The notes: generated by a model from the sequence alone, not told the origin. A DNA stretch of 52,387 nucleotides from Neobacillus mesonae (GCF_023715155.1 NZ_JAMBNQ010000038.1:1-52387); one strand, 5' to 3'; positions 8,391-17,700 are shown, counted from the first letter of the stretch. Translations and numbers: made by a program.

Positions 8391-9841
8391 TACCTGTTCA
8401 CGTATTTTAACGGATTGACCAAACTTCCATTTTTATACACTTCAAAATGCAAATGAATACCTGTAGAGTCCCCGGTTGACCCCATAACACCAATTGCTGT
8501 TCCTTTTGAAACAGTTTGTCCGGCTTTTACCTTCAGTGATGACATATGCCCGTAAAGGGTCCGATACCCATTTTTATGGTCAATGATGATTCGATTGCCA
8601 TACCCATTGCCCCAGCCGGCAGAAACTACCACACCATTATCGGCTGCTTTGATTGTCCTATTGCTTGGCCTTGCAATATCAATGCCTTTATGCAATTTTC
8701 CCCAGCGATATCCCATTTGACTGGATATATAGCCTCCGACTGTCGGCCAGGCAAAACTTCCTTCGCCTCGGGACGGAAGAACCTTTGTTCCTTTTTCAAC
8801 AAGGCGGTTTACCGGCTGCTCTAAAATTTTCTTATTAACTATTTCCTTCTTTGACTCTGTTCCATTTTGCTCGGTAATTCTGTAGGTTACCGACTGTGTA
8901 CCATTTTTGCCATCCTGCTTTACTTTTGTCTGCCCTTTCGGCTTAGATGAATTTTCGACAGTCTTTGTTGTGTATGGAATGGATTCCTTTCGATTTGTTT
9001 CCTTTTCCACCATCACTTCAATAAACGGTGTTAGTTCCGTTACATTAATCTTTTCTCCTATTCTTAAAATAGAATCTGCCGTTAATCCCGGATTTAGCAC
9101 TAAGATTTCATTTAGCTTTAAACCGTGATCATGGGCAATCGTTTCAATAGCGTCACCCTTTTGTACAGTATATTTCTTTTCTAGTAATGTTCCCTTTTGT
9201 AAATAGGTAACAGCGTCTTTGAGAGACATAATTTTTTCTGGCTCTATACTTTGCTCTTCAAATGAAATGCCTTTTGATAAACGAACATCTAATAGGCGGG
9301 ATTCGTTTTCCTTTAAAGGTGGTAAAACCGTTTCCGCGGATGCCTTTCTTGCTTCAAGCTCTTCCAATTGATCTTGAGACACATACTGCAGCTTAAGGTT
9401 TTTAATCACTTCTTGAGCTGTTTGTTCGCTGTCAACGTAAGTAACAGGGTTGCCGTCAATTACAATCGCAGCAGCAGCCACCTTAATTTGAAATACATCC
9501 TTTAACGTTTCGATTGTCTCCGGATTATTTGCTGTGCTGTTAAATACCCTCTTCGGAATGTACTCTACTTTCGGAGCAGACTTAATCCGGAATTTACCAG
9601 CCTGCTGCGTTTTTTCAGCTATTATACGGTTGACGATCTTTTTATTCGTAACATTTCCTGCATATGTACCATTAACATAAACCTGATATGTAGTAGCAGA
9701 CTGATTGGACTGATTGGATTGATCGGATTGATTGGAGTCTGCAAATGCAATTGGCCCGCTGCTGAAGGCAAGTGTCGAAGCAGCCATTGCTGAGATAATG
9801 GTTGTCTTTATAGTAAATAACTTCTTATATGAAAATAACAT
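8390..9841 (-). CDS. Secreted M23 (LytM-type) peptidase with LysM and G5 domains
   Basis: A predicted cell-wall endopeptidase or its activator. From the N-terminus: signal peptide ending near SSGPIAFA, a Ser/Asn/Gln-rich stretch, an uncharacterised region, LysM (about residues 224-267, peptidoglycan binding), G5 (about 272-350), and a C-terminal M23 domain. Zn ligands are His384 and Asp388 in HKGIDIA and the second His of HLHFEV (about 463-465), so it should be active. The start is ATG 9841, five bases from GGGAGG; the adjacent ATG at 9844 is too close. It sits between walR and the tRNA operon. Similar genes occupy this slot in other Bacillaceae (from memory). It is a plausible WalR target. 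Confidence 0.93.
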   Translation of the reverse strand: MLFSYKKLFTIKTTIISAMAASTLAFSSGPIAFADSNQSDQSNQSNQSATTYQVYVNGTYAGNVTNKKIVNRIIAEKTQQAGKFRIKSAPKVEYIPKRVFNSTANNPETIETLKDVFQIKVAAAAIVIDGNPVTYVDSEQTAQEVIKNLKLQYVSQDQLEELEARKASAETVLPPLKENESRLLDVRLSKGISFEEQSIEPEKIMSLKDAVTYLQKGTLLEKKYTVQKGDAIETIAHDHGLKLNEILVLNPGLTADSILRIGEKINVTELTPFIEVMVEKETNRKESIPYTTKTVENSSKPKGQTKVKQDGKNGTQSVTYRITEQNGTESKKEIVNKKILEQPVNRLVEKGTKVLPSRGEGSFAWPTVGGYISSQMGYRWGKLHKGIDIARPSNRTIKAADNGVVVSAGWGNGYGNRIIIDHKNGYRTLYGHMSSLKVKAGQTVSKGTAIGVMGSTGDSTGIHLHFEVYKNGSLVNPLKYVNR

Positions 9842-10197
9842 CATTTCCTCCCAAATCACAAAAAAACTCTTAATCTAGTACTTTTGACTACTTGAATTTT
9901 CTCTTAATTTCAAACCTATTTTACTGTACCATAGTTTTTTTTGAAAAAATGTGGAGTCTCAATAATGTAATAAAAATGTATAAAAGATGACATTTTCCTA
10001 TTTTTCATGAAATATGCCAGTAAATTTTACCCATTTATTTTCTTTAAGGAACAGACGTAATTTCCTATTAAATCAGGTGTTCAATTAGTTCTTGGGTAGT
10101 AGAGGAGATATTTTACAGATAAGTGTGGGTTTGTGGAGAATTGTAAAAATATAGCTGTTCTTTTACGGTTTTATTACAACAGCAAATAAGCGAATGT
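9842..10197. other. Gene-free stretch upstream of the M23 peptidase
   Basis: An AT-rich intergenic region that must hold the peptidase promoter. A near match to a WalR box, TGTAAT-N5-TGTATA, lies at 9966-9982 on the plus strand (opposite to the gene, one mismatch). I see no ORF or RNA gene I can support. Confidence 0.5.
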
Positions 10198-10228
10198 AAA
10201 AAGGCTTGCCATTGAACGCAAGCCTTTT
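10198..10228 (-). terminator. Terminator of the tRNA operon
   Basis: Minus-strand hairpin AAAAGGCTTGC/GCAAGCCTTTTT with an 8-base loop and T run, four bases after the tRNA-Phe 3' end. Confidence 0.9.
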
Positions 10229-10231
10229 GGA

Positions 10232-10304
10232 TGGCTCAGGACGGAATCGAACCGCCGACACAAGGATTTTCAGTCCTTTGCTCTACCGACTGAGCTACTG
10301 AGCC
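10232..10304 (-). tRNA. tRNA-Phe (GAA)
   Basis: A 73-base cloverleaf with acceptor GGCTCAG/CTGAGCC, D arm AGCTCAGTCGGTAGAGC, anticodon GAA in ACTGAAAATC and T arm GGCGGTTCGATTCCGTC. The CCA end is not encoded. It is the last gene of the Lys-Glu-Asp-Phe operon, equivalent to B. subtilis trnY. Confidence 0.97.
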
Positions 10305-10409
10305 ATATTGAATTTAGTTGTAATAATAATAGTCCCTTTCCGTACATGCATATTCATCGAAGTAAGTAATCTGCAACGCAAATGAGCTATTTCCTTTTGT
10401 TATGTATAG

Positions 10410-10486
10410 TGGCGGTCTGGACGGGACTCGAACCCGCGACCTCCTGCGTGACAGGCAGGCATTCTAACCAGCTGAACTACCAGACC
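10410..10486 (-). tRNA. tRNA-Asp (GTC)
   Basis: A 77-base gene with encoded CCA. Acceptor GGTCTGG/CCAGACC, anticodon GTC in CCTGTCACGC, T arm CGCGGGTTCGAGTCCCG. Third in the operon. Confidence 0.97.
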
Positions 10487-10557
10487 AAATTTTAATTTTA
10501 ATGGCAAACTAACAAGGAGACTGTCCTTGCCAGCCTTTTGTCAGCCTGCCAACGCCA

Positions 10558-10629
10558 TGACCCCTACGGGATTCGAACCCGTGTTACCGCCGTGAAAGGG
10601 CGGTGTCTTAACCGCTTGACCAAGGGGCC
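10558..10629 (-). tRNA. tRNA-Glu (TTC)
   Basis: A 72-base gene. Acceptor GGCCCCT/AGGGGTC, anticodon TTC in CCCTTTCACG, T arm ACGGGTTCGAATCCCGT; CCA not encoded. Second in the operon. Confidence 0.97.
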
Positions 10630-10642
10630 ATTTATATGAAAA

Positions 10643-10718
10643 TGGTGAGCCATGAAGGACTCGAACCTTCGACCCTCTGATTAAAAGTCAGATGCTCTAC
10701 CAACTGAGCTAATGGCTC
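10643..10718 (-). tRNA. tRNA-Lys (TTT)
   Basis: A 76-base gene with encoded CCA. Acceptor GAGCCAT/ATGGCTC, anticodon TTT in GACTTTTAATC, T arm GAAGGTTCGAGTCCTTC. The first complete tRNA of the operon; its 5' 26 bases are repeated at 10840-10865. Confidence 0.97.
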
Positions 10719-10839
10719 ATAAAAAAGGAAACTTCACTAATCCCTATTTAGGTCGTCAGATGTCCCCGCCTCAGAAAGTCTATGCAAGAAGCAGCTCGGC
10801 GTGTACAACTCGAAACTAATTCATAGAAGCTTTGCTCGT

Positions 10840-10865
10840 TGCTCTACCAACTGAGCTAATGGCTC
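10840..10865 (-). pseudogene. Truncated tRNA-Lys 5' fragment
   Basis: Twenty-six bases (GAGCCATTAGCTCAGTTGG then TAGAGCA) are identical to the 5' end of the tRNA-Lys gene: the acceptor 5' strand and whole D arm. After that, identity stops; there is no anticodon or T arm. It sits between the operon promoter and the intact tRNA-Lys, so it should be transcribed in the 5' part of the operon RNA. The origin is probably an unequal recombination or internal deletion of a duplicate. Confidence 0.85.
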
Positions 10866-10896
10866 ATGTCATACTTCTTCTATGACGACGCTTTTT

Positions 10897-10926
10897 ATAA
10901 TATCATGTCTTATGTATGAAGTGCAA
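10897..10926 (-). promoter_or_regulatory. Promoter of the tRNA operon
   Basis: Minus strand: -35 TTGCAC at 10921-10926, 18-base spacer, -10 TATTAT at 10897-10902. It is the only good sigma-A-like promoter upstream of the four tRNAs. The rest of 10927-11157 is AT-rich with no gene seen; a weak hairpin CCCTCT/AGAGGG at 11113-11135 may help end purA. Confidence 0.7.
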
Positions 10927-11157
10927 CACTTTTTTATGATTTTATTAAAATTATAAAAGGCGATCATTTACCGTTTTTTAAAACAGTTTTTTTGTGGATA
11001 CAGACAGGTTTAGCACTATAGCATTCAAATTTGTCATTTATAGCATTTAAATATTGTCGCTTCCTGCTTCCTGCACGTGCCTCCCCAAAAATCCCAACAA
11101 AAGGAAGAGAGACCCTCTAAATTTAAATCAGAGGGCCTGGAAATTCACATATTCCGA

Positions 11158-12450
11158 TTAGATCTGTCTCCATGGGCTGCGGACTACATTGGTTTGAGTA
11201 CGGTCTGGGCCAACAGAGAAGGTGGTCAATGGAACACCTGTCAGCTGGGTTACCCGCTCAACATAGTGTCGTGCATTTGCTGGGAGCTCATCTAATGATT
11301 TTACACCAGTAATATCCTCAGTCCAGCCAGGAAGTTCTTCATAAATTGGCTCACATTGAGAAAGGATTTTTAAATTTGCAGGGTATTCTGTAATAACCTG
11401 ATCCTTATAACGGTAAGCTGTACAAATCTTTAATGTCTCAAGTCCAGTTAAAACGTCAATGGAATTAAGGGAAAGGTCCGTTAAACCGCTGACACGGCGG
11501 GCATGGCGGACAACGACGCTGTCGAACCAGCCAATACGGCGCGGACGGCCGGTTGTTGTACCATATTCACGGCCGACTTCCCGAATTTGATTGCCGACTT
11601 CATCAAATAATTCTGTCGGGAATGGACCGTCGCCTACGCGGGAAGTATAGGCTTTACAAACACCCACTACATGAGTAATTTTTGATGGCCCCACACCAGA
11701 ACCAATGGTAACACCGCCGGCAACAGGGTTAGATGAAGTAACAAACGGGTATGTGCCTTGGTCAATATCCAGCATTACCCCTTGGGCACCTTCAAACAAT
11801 ACGCGTTTGCCATCATCTAATGCATCATTTAATACAACAGATGTATCGCATACATATTGTTTAAATTGCTGGCCATACTCGTAGTATTCGTCCAGAATAT
11901 CTTCCTTTTTAAAACCTTCAACTTCATAAATCCGTTCAAATAAACGGTTTTTTTCTGCTAAGTTTTGCTCTAATTTTTCTTCAAACACTTCACGGTCTAA
12001 TAAGTCAGCAATACGGATGCCGACACGAGCTGCTTTATCCATGTAAGCAGGTCCAATACCTTTTTTCGTTGTGCCAATTTTATTATCGCCTTTACGTAAT
12101 TCTTCTACTTCGTCTAATTTTAGGTGGTATGGAAGAATAACGTGTGCACGGTTGCTGATTCTTAAATTATCAGTTGAAATGCCTTGTTCATGTAAATACG
12201 CCAATTCCTCAACAAGCGCCTTTGGATCAACAACCATTCCATTTCCGATAACACTAATCTTTTCTTTATTAAAAATCCCTGAAGGAATCAAGTGTAATTT
12301 ATAGGTAACGCCGTTAAATTTAATTGTGTGGCCGGCATTATTTCCGCCTTGATAACGAGCAATTACCTCTGCATTTTCAGAAAGAAAATCGGTAATTTTT
12401 CCTTTTCCTTCGTCTCCCCATTGTGTACCAACAACTACTACTGATGACAT
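11158..12450 (-). CDS. purA: Adenylosuccinate synthetase
   Basis: PurA condenses IMP and aspartate using GTP to form adenylosuccinate, the first committed step to AMP. The 430-residue product shows the P-loop-like GDEGKGK near the start (Asp and Lys of the active site), GGNNAGHT, the IMP-binding TTKGIGP region, and the GTP-specific VGPDRTQT at the C-terminus. ATG 12450 is preferred because GGAGG lies 8 bases upstream; a GTG three codons earlier overlaps that site. A PurR operator lies upstream. As in B. subtilis, it sits next to dnaB and a Phe-Asp-Glu-Lys tRNA cluster. Confidence 0.98.
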   Translation of the reverse strand: MSSVVVVGTQWGDEGKGKITDFLSENAEVIARYQGGNNAGHTIKFNGVTYKLHLIPSGIFNKEKISVIGNGMVVDPKALVEELAYLHEQGISTDNLRISNRAHVILPYHLKLDEVEELRKGDNKIGTTKKGIGPAYMDKAARVGIRIADLLDREVFEEKLEQNLAEKNRLFERIYEVEGFKKEDILDEYYEYGQQFKQYVCDTSVVLNDALDDGKRVLFEGAQGVMLDIDQGTYPFVTSSNPVAGGVTIGSGVGPSKITHVVGVCKAYTSRVGDGPFPTELFDEVGNQIREVGREYGTTTGRPRRIGWFDSVVVRHARRVSGLTDLSLNSIDVLTGLETLKICTAYRYKDQVITEYPANLKILSQCEPIYEELPGWTEDITGVKSLDELPANARHYVERVTQLTGVPLTTFSVGPDRTQTNVVRSPWRQI

Positions 12451-12505
12451 GAAAGGCACCTCCGAAATTATTCACTTCTAGGTCATTAAATACTTAACAC
12501 TACAT

Positions 12506-12534
12506 AGTTTACCAATTCTGCATCCAAAAATCAA
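12506..12534 (-). promoter_or_regulatory. purA promoter
   Basis: Minus strand: -35 TTGATT (12529-12534), 17-base spacer, -10 TAAACT (12506-12511). It lies 56 bases before the purA start and adjoins the PurR boxes. Confidence 0.6.
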
Positions 12535-12536
12535 TT

Positions 12537-12583
12537 AAACACGAACATTTTTATATTAATATATGTAATTTGTTCGCTAATAT
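12537..12583 (-). promoter_or_regulatory. PurR operator (paired PurBoxes) of purA
   Basis: Inverted CGAAC (12542-12546) and GTTCG (12572-12576) motifs are each flanked by AT-rich sequence, with 27 bases between CGAA and TTCG. This matches the Bacillus PurBox pair (AWWWCCGAACWWT in opposed orientation). PurR binding here would repress purA when PRPP is low. Confidence 0.75.
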
Positions 12584-12594
12584 AGCAATCTACT

Positions 12595-12625
12595 AAAAAA
12601 GGCCAGCCATATATCGGCTGACCTT
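12595..12625 (-). terminator. Terminator of the dnaB operon
   Basis: Minus-strand stem AAGGTCAGCC/GGCTGGCCTT followed by T6, downstream of dnaB and upstream of the PurR boxes. A second, weaker hairpin (CTGCTT/AAGCAG) is at 12661-12685. Confidence 0.82.
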
Positions 12626-12771
12626 AAAATTTATCCCAATATAACGAGCAGAAAAAGCTCCTGCTTCGTTAATTATCGTAAGCAGAAAGCATAAGCGGGT
12701 GACCAGCTTCCCGTAAAAGTTCGAATAGTTCAAGTAACAAGCAGCAGAAAAAAACTCTGATTGAAGCTCCT

Positions 12772-14136
12772 TTATGCACCAGGCGGGGCCATGGCATCAT
12801 CAAATCGTCTCTCTAAGTTGACGAATTTATTATATTCTTTTACAAACGCCAGACTCACTGTTCCAACCGGGCCGTTACGCTGCTTGGCTATAATAATTTC
12901 AATAATGTTCTTATTCTCCGATTCCTTATCATAATAGTCATCGCGATATAAGAAGGCAACAATATCGGCGTCCTGCTCAATACTACCTGATTCACGGATA
13001 TCGGACATCATTGGCCGTTTATCCTGCCGCTGCTCAACACCACGAGACAGCTGTGATAACGCAATAATTGGAACTTGAAGTTCACGTGCCAGCTGTTTAA
13101 GGGAACGGGAAATCTCAGATACTTCCTGCTGTCTGTTTTCCCCTGATTTTCCGCTTCCGAGAACTAACTGTAAGTAATCAATTAAAATCATGCCTAAGCC
13201 ATGCTCTTGTTTCAACCGCCGGCATTTAGCACGGATTTCATTTACTTTAACACCAGGCGTATCATCAATAAAAATGGGGGCATTTGACAGGCTGCCCATC
13301 GCCATTACAAGTTTTCCCCAGTCATCATCTGTAAGGGAACCGGTACGCAGCCTTTGTGCATCAATATTCCCCTCTGCACAAAGCATACGCATTACCAGCT
13401 GTTCCGCTCCCATCTCCAGACTGAAGATGGCGACAGTCTCATTGGCTTTAATCGCAACATTTTGTGCAATATTTAAAGCAAACGCCGTTTTACCAACTGA
13501 TGGACGGGCACCAACAATAATTAAGTCATTGCGCTGGAATCCTGCCGTCATCCGGTCAAGCTCGGCAAAGCCCGTCGGAATACCTGTAATATCGCCTGCA
13601 CGGGCATGCATTAATTCAATATTGTCATACGTACGGACAAGGACATCTTTAATATTATGGAACGCTCCGGCATTTTTCCTTTGCGCCACTTCAAGAATAT
13701 TTTTCTCCGCGTCATTTAAGACGGTTTCTACTTCATCTTCACGTGTATATCCGTCCTGTGCAATATTTGTCGCTGTACGGATCAACCTTCTTAGTAAAGA
13801 CTTTTCTTCTACGATTCTAGCATAATACTCTATATTTGCTGCTGTTGGAACAGATGCCGCTACTTCACTTAAATAGCTGACACCGCCAATATCTTCGATT
13901 AAGTTAGCTGCTGATAATTCTTCAGTAACGGTAATAAGGTCTACTGCCTTGCCCTCATCATTCAGCTTTAACATCACATTAAAGATCTTCTGATGGGCCG
14001 CCCGATAAAAGTCTTCAGGAATTAAAATTTCAGATGCTAGTGTTAGGGAAGATGGCTCTAAAAAAACGGCACCAATTACCGCCTGTTCAGCCTCAATGTT
14101 TTGCGGGGGCATGCGGTCTGCAAATAAATCACTCAT
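12772..14136 (-). CDS. dnaB: Replicative DNA helicase (DnaB; DnaC in B. subtilis)
   Basis: The hexameric 5'-3' helicase loaded at oriC. An N-terminal DnaB domain (about residues 8-110, starting PPQNIEAEQAVIG) binds primase; the C-terminal RecA-like domain has Walker A GARPSVGKTAF (about 206-216), Walker B MILIDYLQL and the DIRESGSIEQDAD motif near 380. At 454 residues it equals the B. subtilis protein. No intein. ATG with GGAGG upstream. It lies last in yybS-gdpP-rplI-dnaB, 177 bases after rplI, and is followed by a terminator. Confidence 0.98.
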   Translation of the reverse strand: MSDLFADRMPPQNIEAEQAVIGAVFLEPSSLTLASEILIPEDFYRAAHQKIFNVMLKLNDEGKAVDLITVTEELSAANLIEDIGGVSYLSEVAASVPTAANIEYYARIVEEKSLLRRLIRTATNIAQDGYTREDEVETVLNDAEKNILEVAQRKNAGAFHNIKDVLVRTYDNIELMHARAGDITGIPTGFAELDRMTAGFQRNDLIIVGARPSVGKTAFALNIAQNVAIKANETVAIFSLEMGAEQLVMRMLCAEGNIDAQRLRTGSLTDDDWGKLVMAMGSLSNAPIFIDDTPGVKVNEIRAKCRRLKQEHGLGMILIDYLQLVLGSGKSGENRQQEVSEISRSLKQLARELQVPIIALSQLSRGVEQRQDKRPMMSDIRESGSIEQDADIVAFLYRDDYYDKESENKNIIEIIIAKQRNGPVGTVSLAFVKEYNKFVNLERRFDDAMAPPGA

Positions 14137-14313
14137 ATAGCAAAAACCTCCAATTAGAAGGAATAGTATGTTTTGGGATCAAAATGAACTGAATCCAGCT
14201 TCAGCACTTTTATTTTTCAAAAAGAAAAGTGACCAGCAATACACCGATCACGTCTCATTACATTTTACTATATTCTATCAGACTTTACGTAAATTTGAAC
14301 TGGGAATTTTTTA

Positions 14314-14760
14314 TTATACTTCCTGAACATGTACTGTAAGCGTTGCTGTTACATCATGATAAAGCTTCACAGGCACCTTTGTGTGTCCTAAAGTGCGGAT
14401 AGCGTCATTTAATTCCATTTTACGTTTATCCACTTTAATACCGTGTTTTTTCTGTAATTCTTCAGCAATTTGCTTTGATGTAATCGAGCCAAAGATTCTG
14501 CCGCCTTCACCAGCCTTAGCGGTTAATTCTACTGTAATTTGATCTAATTTTTCTTTTAGTTTTTTTGCCTCAGCCAATTCTTCAGCTGCCAGTTTTTCCT
14601 GTTTCTTATTTTGTGCCTCCAATGAACTCATACTGGAAGTTGTTGCTTCAACTGCTAAACCCTGTTTAATTAAAAAGTTATGGGCATACCCATCCGCCAC
14701 ATTTTTAATTTCGCCTTTTTTTCCTTTACCCTTAACATCTTTTAGAAAAATTACTTTCAT
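14314..14760 (-). CDS. rplI: 50S ribosomal protein L9
   Basis: L9 binds 23S rRNA at the base of the L1 stalk and its long central helix reaches to a neighbouring ribosome. The 148-residue product has the N-terminal signature KGKKGEIKNVADGYAHNFL, a charged helix (about 50-75) and a C-terminal domain with GRIFGSIT. Its ATG overlaps the gdpP stop as ATGA, so translation is coupled. Confidence 0.98.
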   Translation of the reverse strand: MKVIFLKDVKGKGKKGEIKNVADGYAHNFLIKQGLAVEATTSSMSSLEAQNKKQEKLAAEELAEAKKLKEKLDQITVELTAKAGEGGRIFGSITSKQIAEELQKKHGIKVDKRKMELNDAIRTLGHTKVPVKLYHDVTATLTVHVQEV

Positions 14761-16730
14761 TCCTTTTTGCTCCCTTCAAAATATTCATCAATCGCCTGCT
14801 TTAGTTCAGCTTCTGTTTCTTCAATGGTTAATCCTGTAAGCTGTGTAGCAGCATTCGTCAAATGGCCGCCGCCTTTTAAGCTTTCCATAATCACTTGAAC
14901 ATTGACATTCCCTAATGACCGGGCACTTATGCCAATAACCTCATCACTGCGTTTGGCAATAACAAAGGATGCAGATACCCCATCCATGGATAATAATGTA
15001 TCAGCAGCCTGCGCAATAATCACTTGATCATGAAGCTCTAATTCACTGCCCTTGGATATTGCAATACCATCACGATAAAAGACAACAGATTCAATTAATT
15101 TAGACCTTTCTTTATATGTATCAATGCTTTCCTTCATCAATTTTTGAACGAGTACTGTGTCAGCACCATGTGCTCTTAAATAGGAAGCGGCATCAAATGT
15201 CCTCGAACCTGTTCTTAACGTAAAGCTTTTCGTATCTACAATAATTCCAGCTAAAAGAGCAGTTGCTTCAATCATCTCTATTTTAACCTTCTTCGGCTGA
15301 TATTCAAGGAATTCAGTCACAAGCTCTGAGGTGGAGGAGGCATAAGGCTCCATGTACACCAGCAGAGGATTGATAATGAAATCTTCACTTCGCCTGTGAT
15401 GGTCTATTACCACGACATGGTCAATTTTATTCAGCAGCCGTTCTTCCATCACTAATGAAGGCTTATGTGTATCAACCACGACCAAAAGGGTCTTATCTGT
15501 GGCAATCTCTAATGCCTCTTCCGGGTTAATAAAACGGGAATATAAGCTTTCCTGGCTGCGGACTTCATTCATCAGCCGCTTAACCCCATTGTCAATCTCC
15601 TGCATGTTCACCACCATATAGGCATCCTTTTGATTCATTTGTGCCACCTTGTAAATGCCAATCCCTGCACCAATTGAGTCCATATCCGGATTTTTATGGC
15701 CCATTATGATCACTTTATCACTCGCGGTAATTAAATCCTTCAAGGCATGTGAAATAACACGCGCTCTTACTCTGGTTCTTTTCTCAATTGGATTTGTCTT
15801 TCCGCCATAGAACTTAACTTTTCCATTTGGCTGTTTAATCGCCACCTGGTCACCGCCTCTTCCAAGCGCCAAATCTAAGCTCGATTGGGCAAGAACTCCC
15901 AGCTCAGGGAGGGAGGATACCCCAGCCCCGACACCAATACTTAACGTGAAAGAGACATTATGCTTAGAAGTCATTTCCCTTACATCATCAAGAATTGTAA
16001 ATTTCCCTTTTTCAAGGATTTGCAATATTTCCTCGTTAAAAACAGCAATAAAGCGCTCCGATGAAACCCGCTTTAGAAAAATGCCATTATCATGTGCCCA
16101 TTTATTTAAAATGGAAGTAACCAAATTATTGATACTTCCGCGCATTTGGTCATCCATTCCCTGGGTTAAATCATCGTAATTATCTAAAAAGATAGTGGCA
16201 ATAACAGTCCGCTCATTTTGATACATTTTTTCAATCTCTGTTTGTTCTGTTACATCAAAAAAGTAGAGGAGTTTCTCTTCAGGCTTATGAATAACACGGA
16301 ATTTCCGCTCATGCAGGGTAATCACCTCCGATTCCACTTCCTGTTTTATTAATGGAATCAGATTATCTGCCACATCATAAAGCGACCTGCCCACAAGCGT
16401 ATCCTCATCAAAACAGGAGGCCAAGTAGGAGTTAGCCCACTCAACAGAATACTCATCATTAATGAGCATAATCCCAATCGGCATTTCAAGCAGTGCTTCC
16501 TCGCCGACCTTTTTTACTCTATAGGAAAGAGTCGAGATATACTCTTCCATTTCCCGTCTCTGACGCTGGTCAATGACAAACATATAATAAATAGGAATGA
16601 TCATGAAGATGAAGCCAGCAAGACTTAATATCCAATTATATAATAATAGGACGATGAGCAGTATGACTGTAACGCCTATTAAACCGTAAAAAGGGTACCG
16701 TATTGACCTCTTTTCTAAAAATTCCGGCAA
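14757..16730 (-). CDS. gdpP: GdpP, cyclic-di-AMP phosphodiesterase
   Basis: GdpP (YybT) hydrolyses c-di-AMP to pApA, setting wall integrity, potassium balance and beta-lactam tolerance. Two transmembrane helices (about 13-33 and 35-53) are followed by a PAS-like domain (about 85-150), a degenerate GGDEF domain (about 170-300, with SSERF in place of the catalytic loop) and DHH-DHHA1 domains. Catalytic motifs seen are GHKNPDMDSIGA, VDTHKPS, VIDHHRR and GGGHLTNAA. Length 657. The start is TTG 16730, 10 bases after GGAG. It lies 25 bases after yybS. Confidence 0.97.
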   Translation of the reverse strand: MPEFLEKRSIRYPFYGLIGVTVILLIVLLLYNWILSLAGFIFMIIPIYYMFVIDQRQRREMEEYISTLSYRVKKVGEEALLEMPIGIMLINDEYSVEWANSYLASCFDEDTLVGRSLYDVADNLIPLIKQEVESEVITLHERKFRVIHKPEEKLLYFFDVTEQTEIEKMYQNERTVIATIFLDNYDDLTQGMDDQMRGSINNLVTSILNKWAHDNGIFLKRVSSERFIAVFNEEILQILEKGKFTILDDVREMTSKHNVSFTLSIGVGAGVSSLPELGVLAQSSLDLALGRGGDQVAIKQPNGKVKFYGGKTNPIEKRTRVRARVISHALKDLITASDKVIIMGHKNPDMDSIGAGIGIYKVAQMNQKDAYMVVNMQEIDNGVKRLMNEVRSQESLYSRFINPEEALEIATDKTLLVVVDTHKPSLVMEERLLNKIDHVVVIDHHRRSEDFIINPLLVYMEPYASSTSELVTEFLEYQPKKVKIEMIEATALLAGIIVDTKSFTLRTGSRTFDAASYLRAHGADTVLVQKLMKESIDTYKERSKLIESVVFYRDGIAISKGSELELHDQVIIAQAADTLLSMDGVSASFVIAKRSDEVIGISARSLGNVNVQVIMESLKGGGHLTNAATQLTGLTIEETEAELKQAIDEYFEGSKKE

Positions 16731-16755
16731 AGTTTTTCAGCTCCAATCGTAAGTC

Positions 16756-17700
16756 TTACTCTTTTTTATCAAACCGCCTCCGAAAATTAAATCCCAAGTC
16801 GGTAACACCTAGTATCATTATTATATAATGAATAATTGGAATCATGAAAGTGAGAATTGCCAAAAAGATACCAAGCCCCTTTGCCACTGACTTTTTATAA
16901 AACACAAAAAAGATGAACGAAAGACCCTGCACCACCATAAACATTTCCAATATGTAAATTGCATTCATCACCGCAGTATATAAATAAGTCCCTTCAGCCG
17001 GATGGCCAAAGATTTTGATTGCCATGGCAATTAAGTAATACCATAAAAGGCTTCTAGGCAATGATAAATTTCGAAAATACCCCCACGGCTGCACCTTGAT
17101 TCCAAACCTTTTAATAATCGGAAAACAAATCCACTGAATAACAAATACAGAAATAATGGATACCATAATTAACAGGCTGGGAGCAAGGGTTTGCAATGTC
17201 TTAATCAAAAGTGCATTTTGTTTATTTAATTGCTCCAATTGACTGTCTTGCCCCATAGAACGCAGCAAATCCTCTGACATTTTTGCTGACTGCTTATACA
17301 TCTCTGTAAACTCATGAATAATATCAAATTTAAAAAAGGCTGCACTTACAGCATACATCACTACTAATCCAACCATAAAAACAAGGGAACTGGTAATTAA
17401 AATAGTGGTCCGGCTCCTATTTTTTTGCAGCAGCCAGCCAATCACCGCGCCGATTATGCCATAAATCAGCATTAATCCCACCCCAATGAATGAGCCGGCA
17501 ATAAAGGAAATAATCACAGCAGCTATGATAAAGGCTGTAATATTTCTGATATTATTCTTTGCCGCAAACATCATAAACGGGAGCGGAAGCACAAAGTTTA
17601 AAATGGAACCAAGCAATGGTACATAAATCGTAATTAATAATATTGCTGCAAATGCTGCCAATAATATGGCACCTTCTGTTAGTTTACCTACATTTCTCAC
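16756..17700 (-). CDS. yybS: YybS, DUF2232 multispanning membrane protein
   Basis: A 314-residue hydrophobic protein with about eight predicted membrane segments and a hydrophilic loop at about 130-165. It belongs to DUF2232, some of whose members resemble transporter S components; its function is not established. GTG start at 17700 with AGGGG seven bases upstream. It is the first gene of the yybS-gdpP-rplI-dnaB run, and in this genome it is split from rpsR by modAB. Confidence 0.88.
   Translation of the reverse strand: MRNVGKLTEGAILLAAFAAILLITIYVPLLGSILNFVLPLPFMMFAAKNNIRNITAFIIAAVIISFIAGSFIGVGLMLIYGIIGAVIGWLLQKNRSRTTILITSSLVFMVGLVVMYAVSAAFFKFDIIHEFTEMYKQSAKMSEDLLRSMGQDSQLEQLNKQNALLIKTLQTLAPSLLIMVSIISVFVIQWICFPIIKRFGIKVQPWGYFRNLSLPRSLLWYYLIAMAIKIFGHPAEGTYLYTAVMNAIYILEMFMVVQGLSFIFFVFYKKSVAKGLGIFLAILTFMIPIIHYIIMILGVTDLGFNFRRRFDKKE

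Noticed and set aside
11077..11295. Short plus-strand frame at the 3' end of purA
   Set aside because: Mostly antisense of purA; no ribosome-binding site or similarity to a known protein.
13190..13825. 211-codon plus-strand frame opposite dnaB
   Set aside because: Antisense shadow of the highly conserved helicase gene with no start signals and no recognisable motif.
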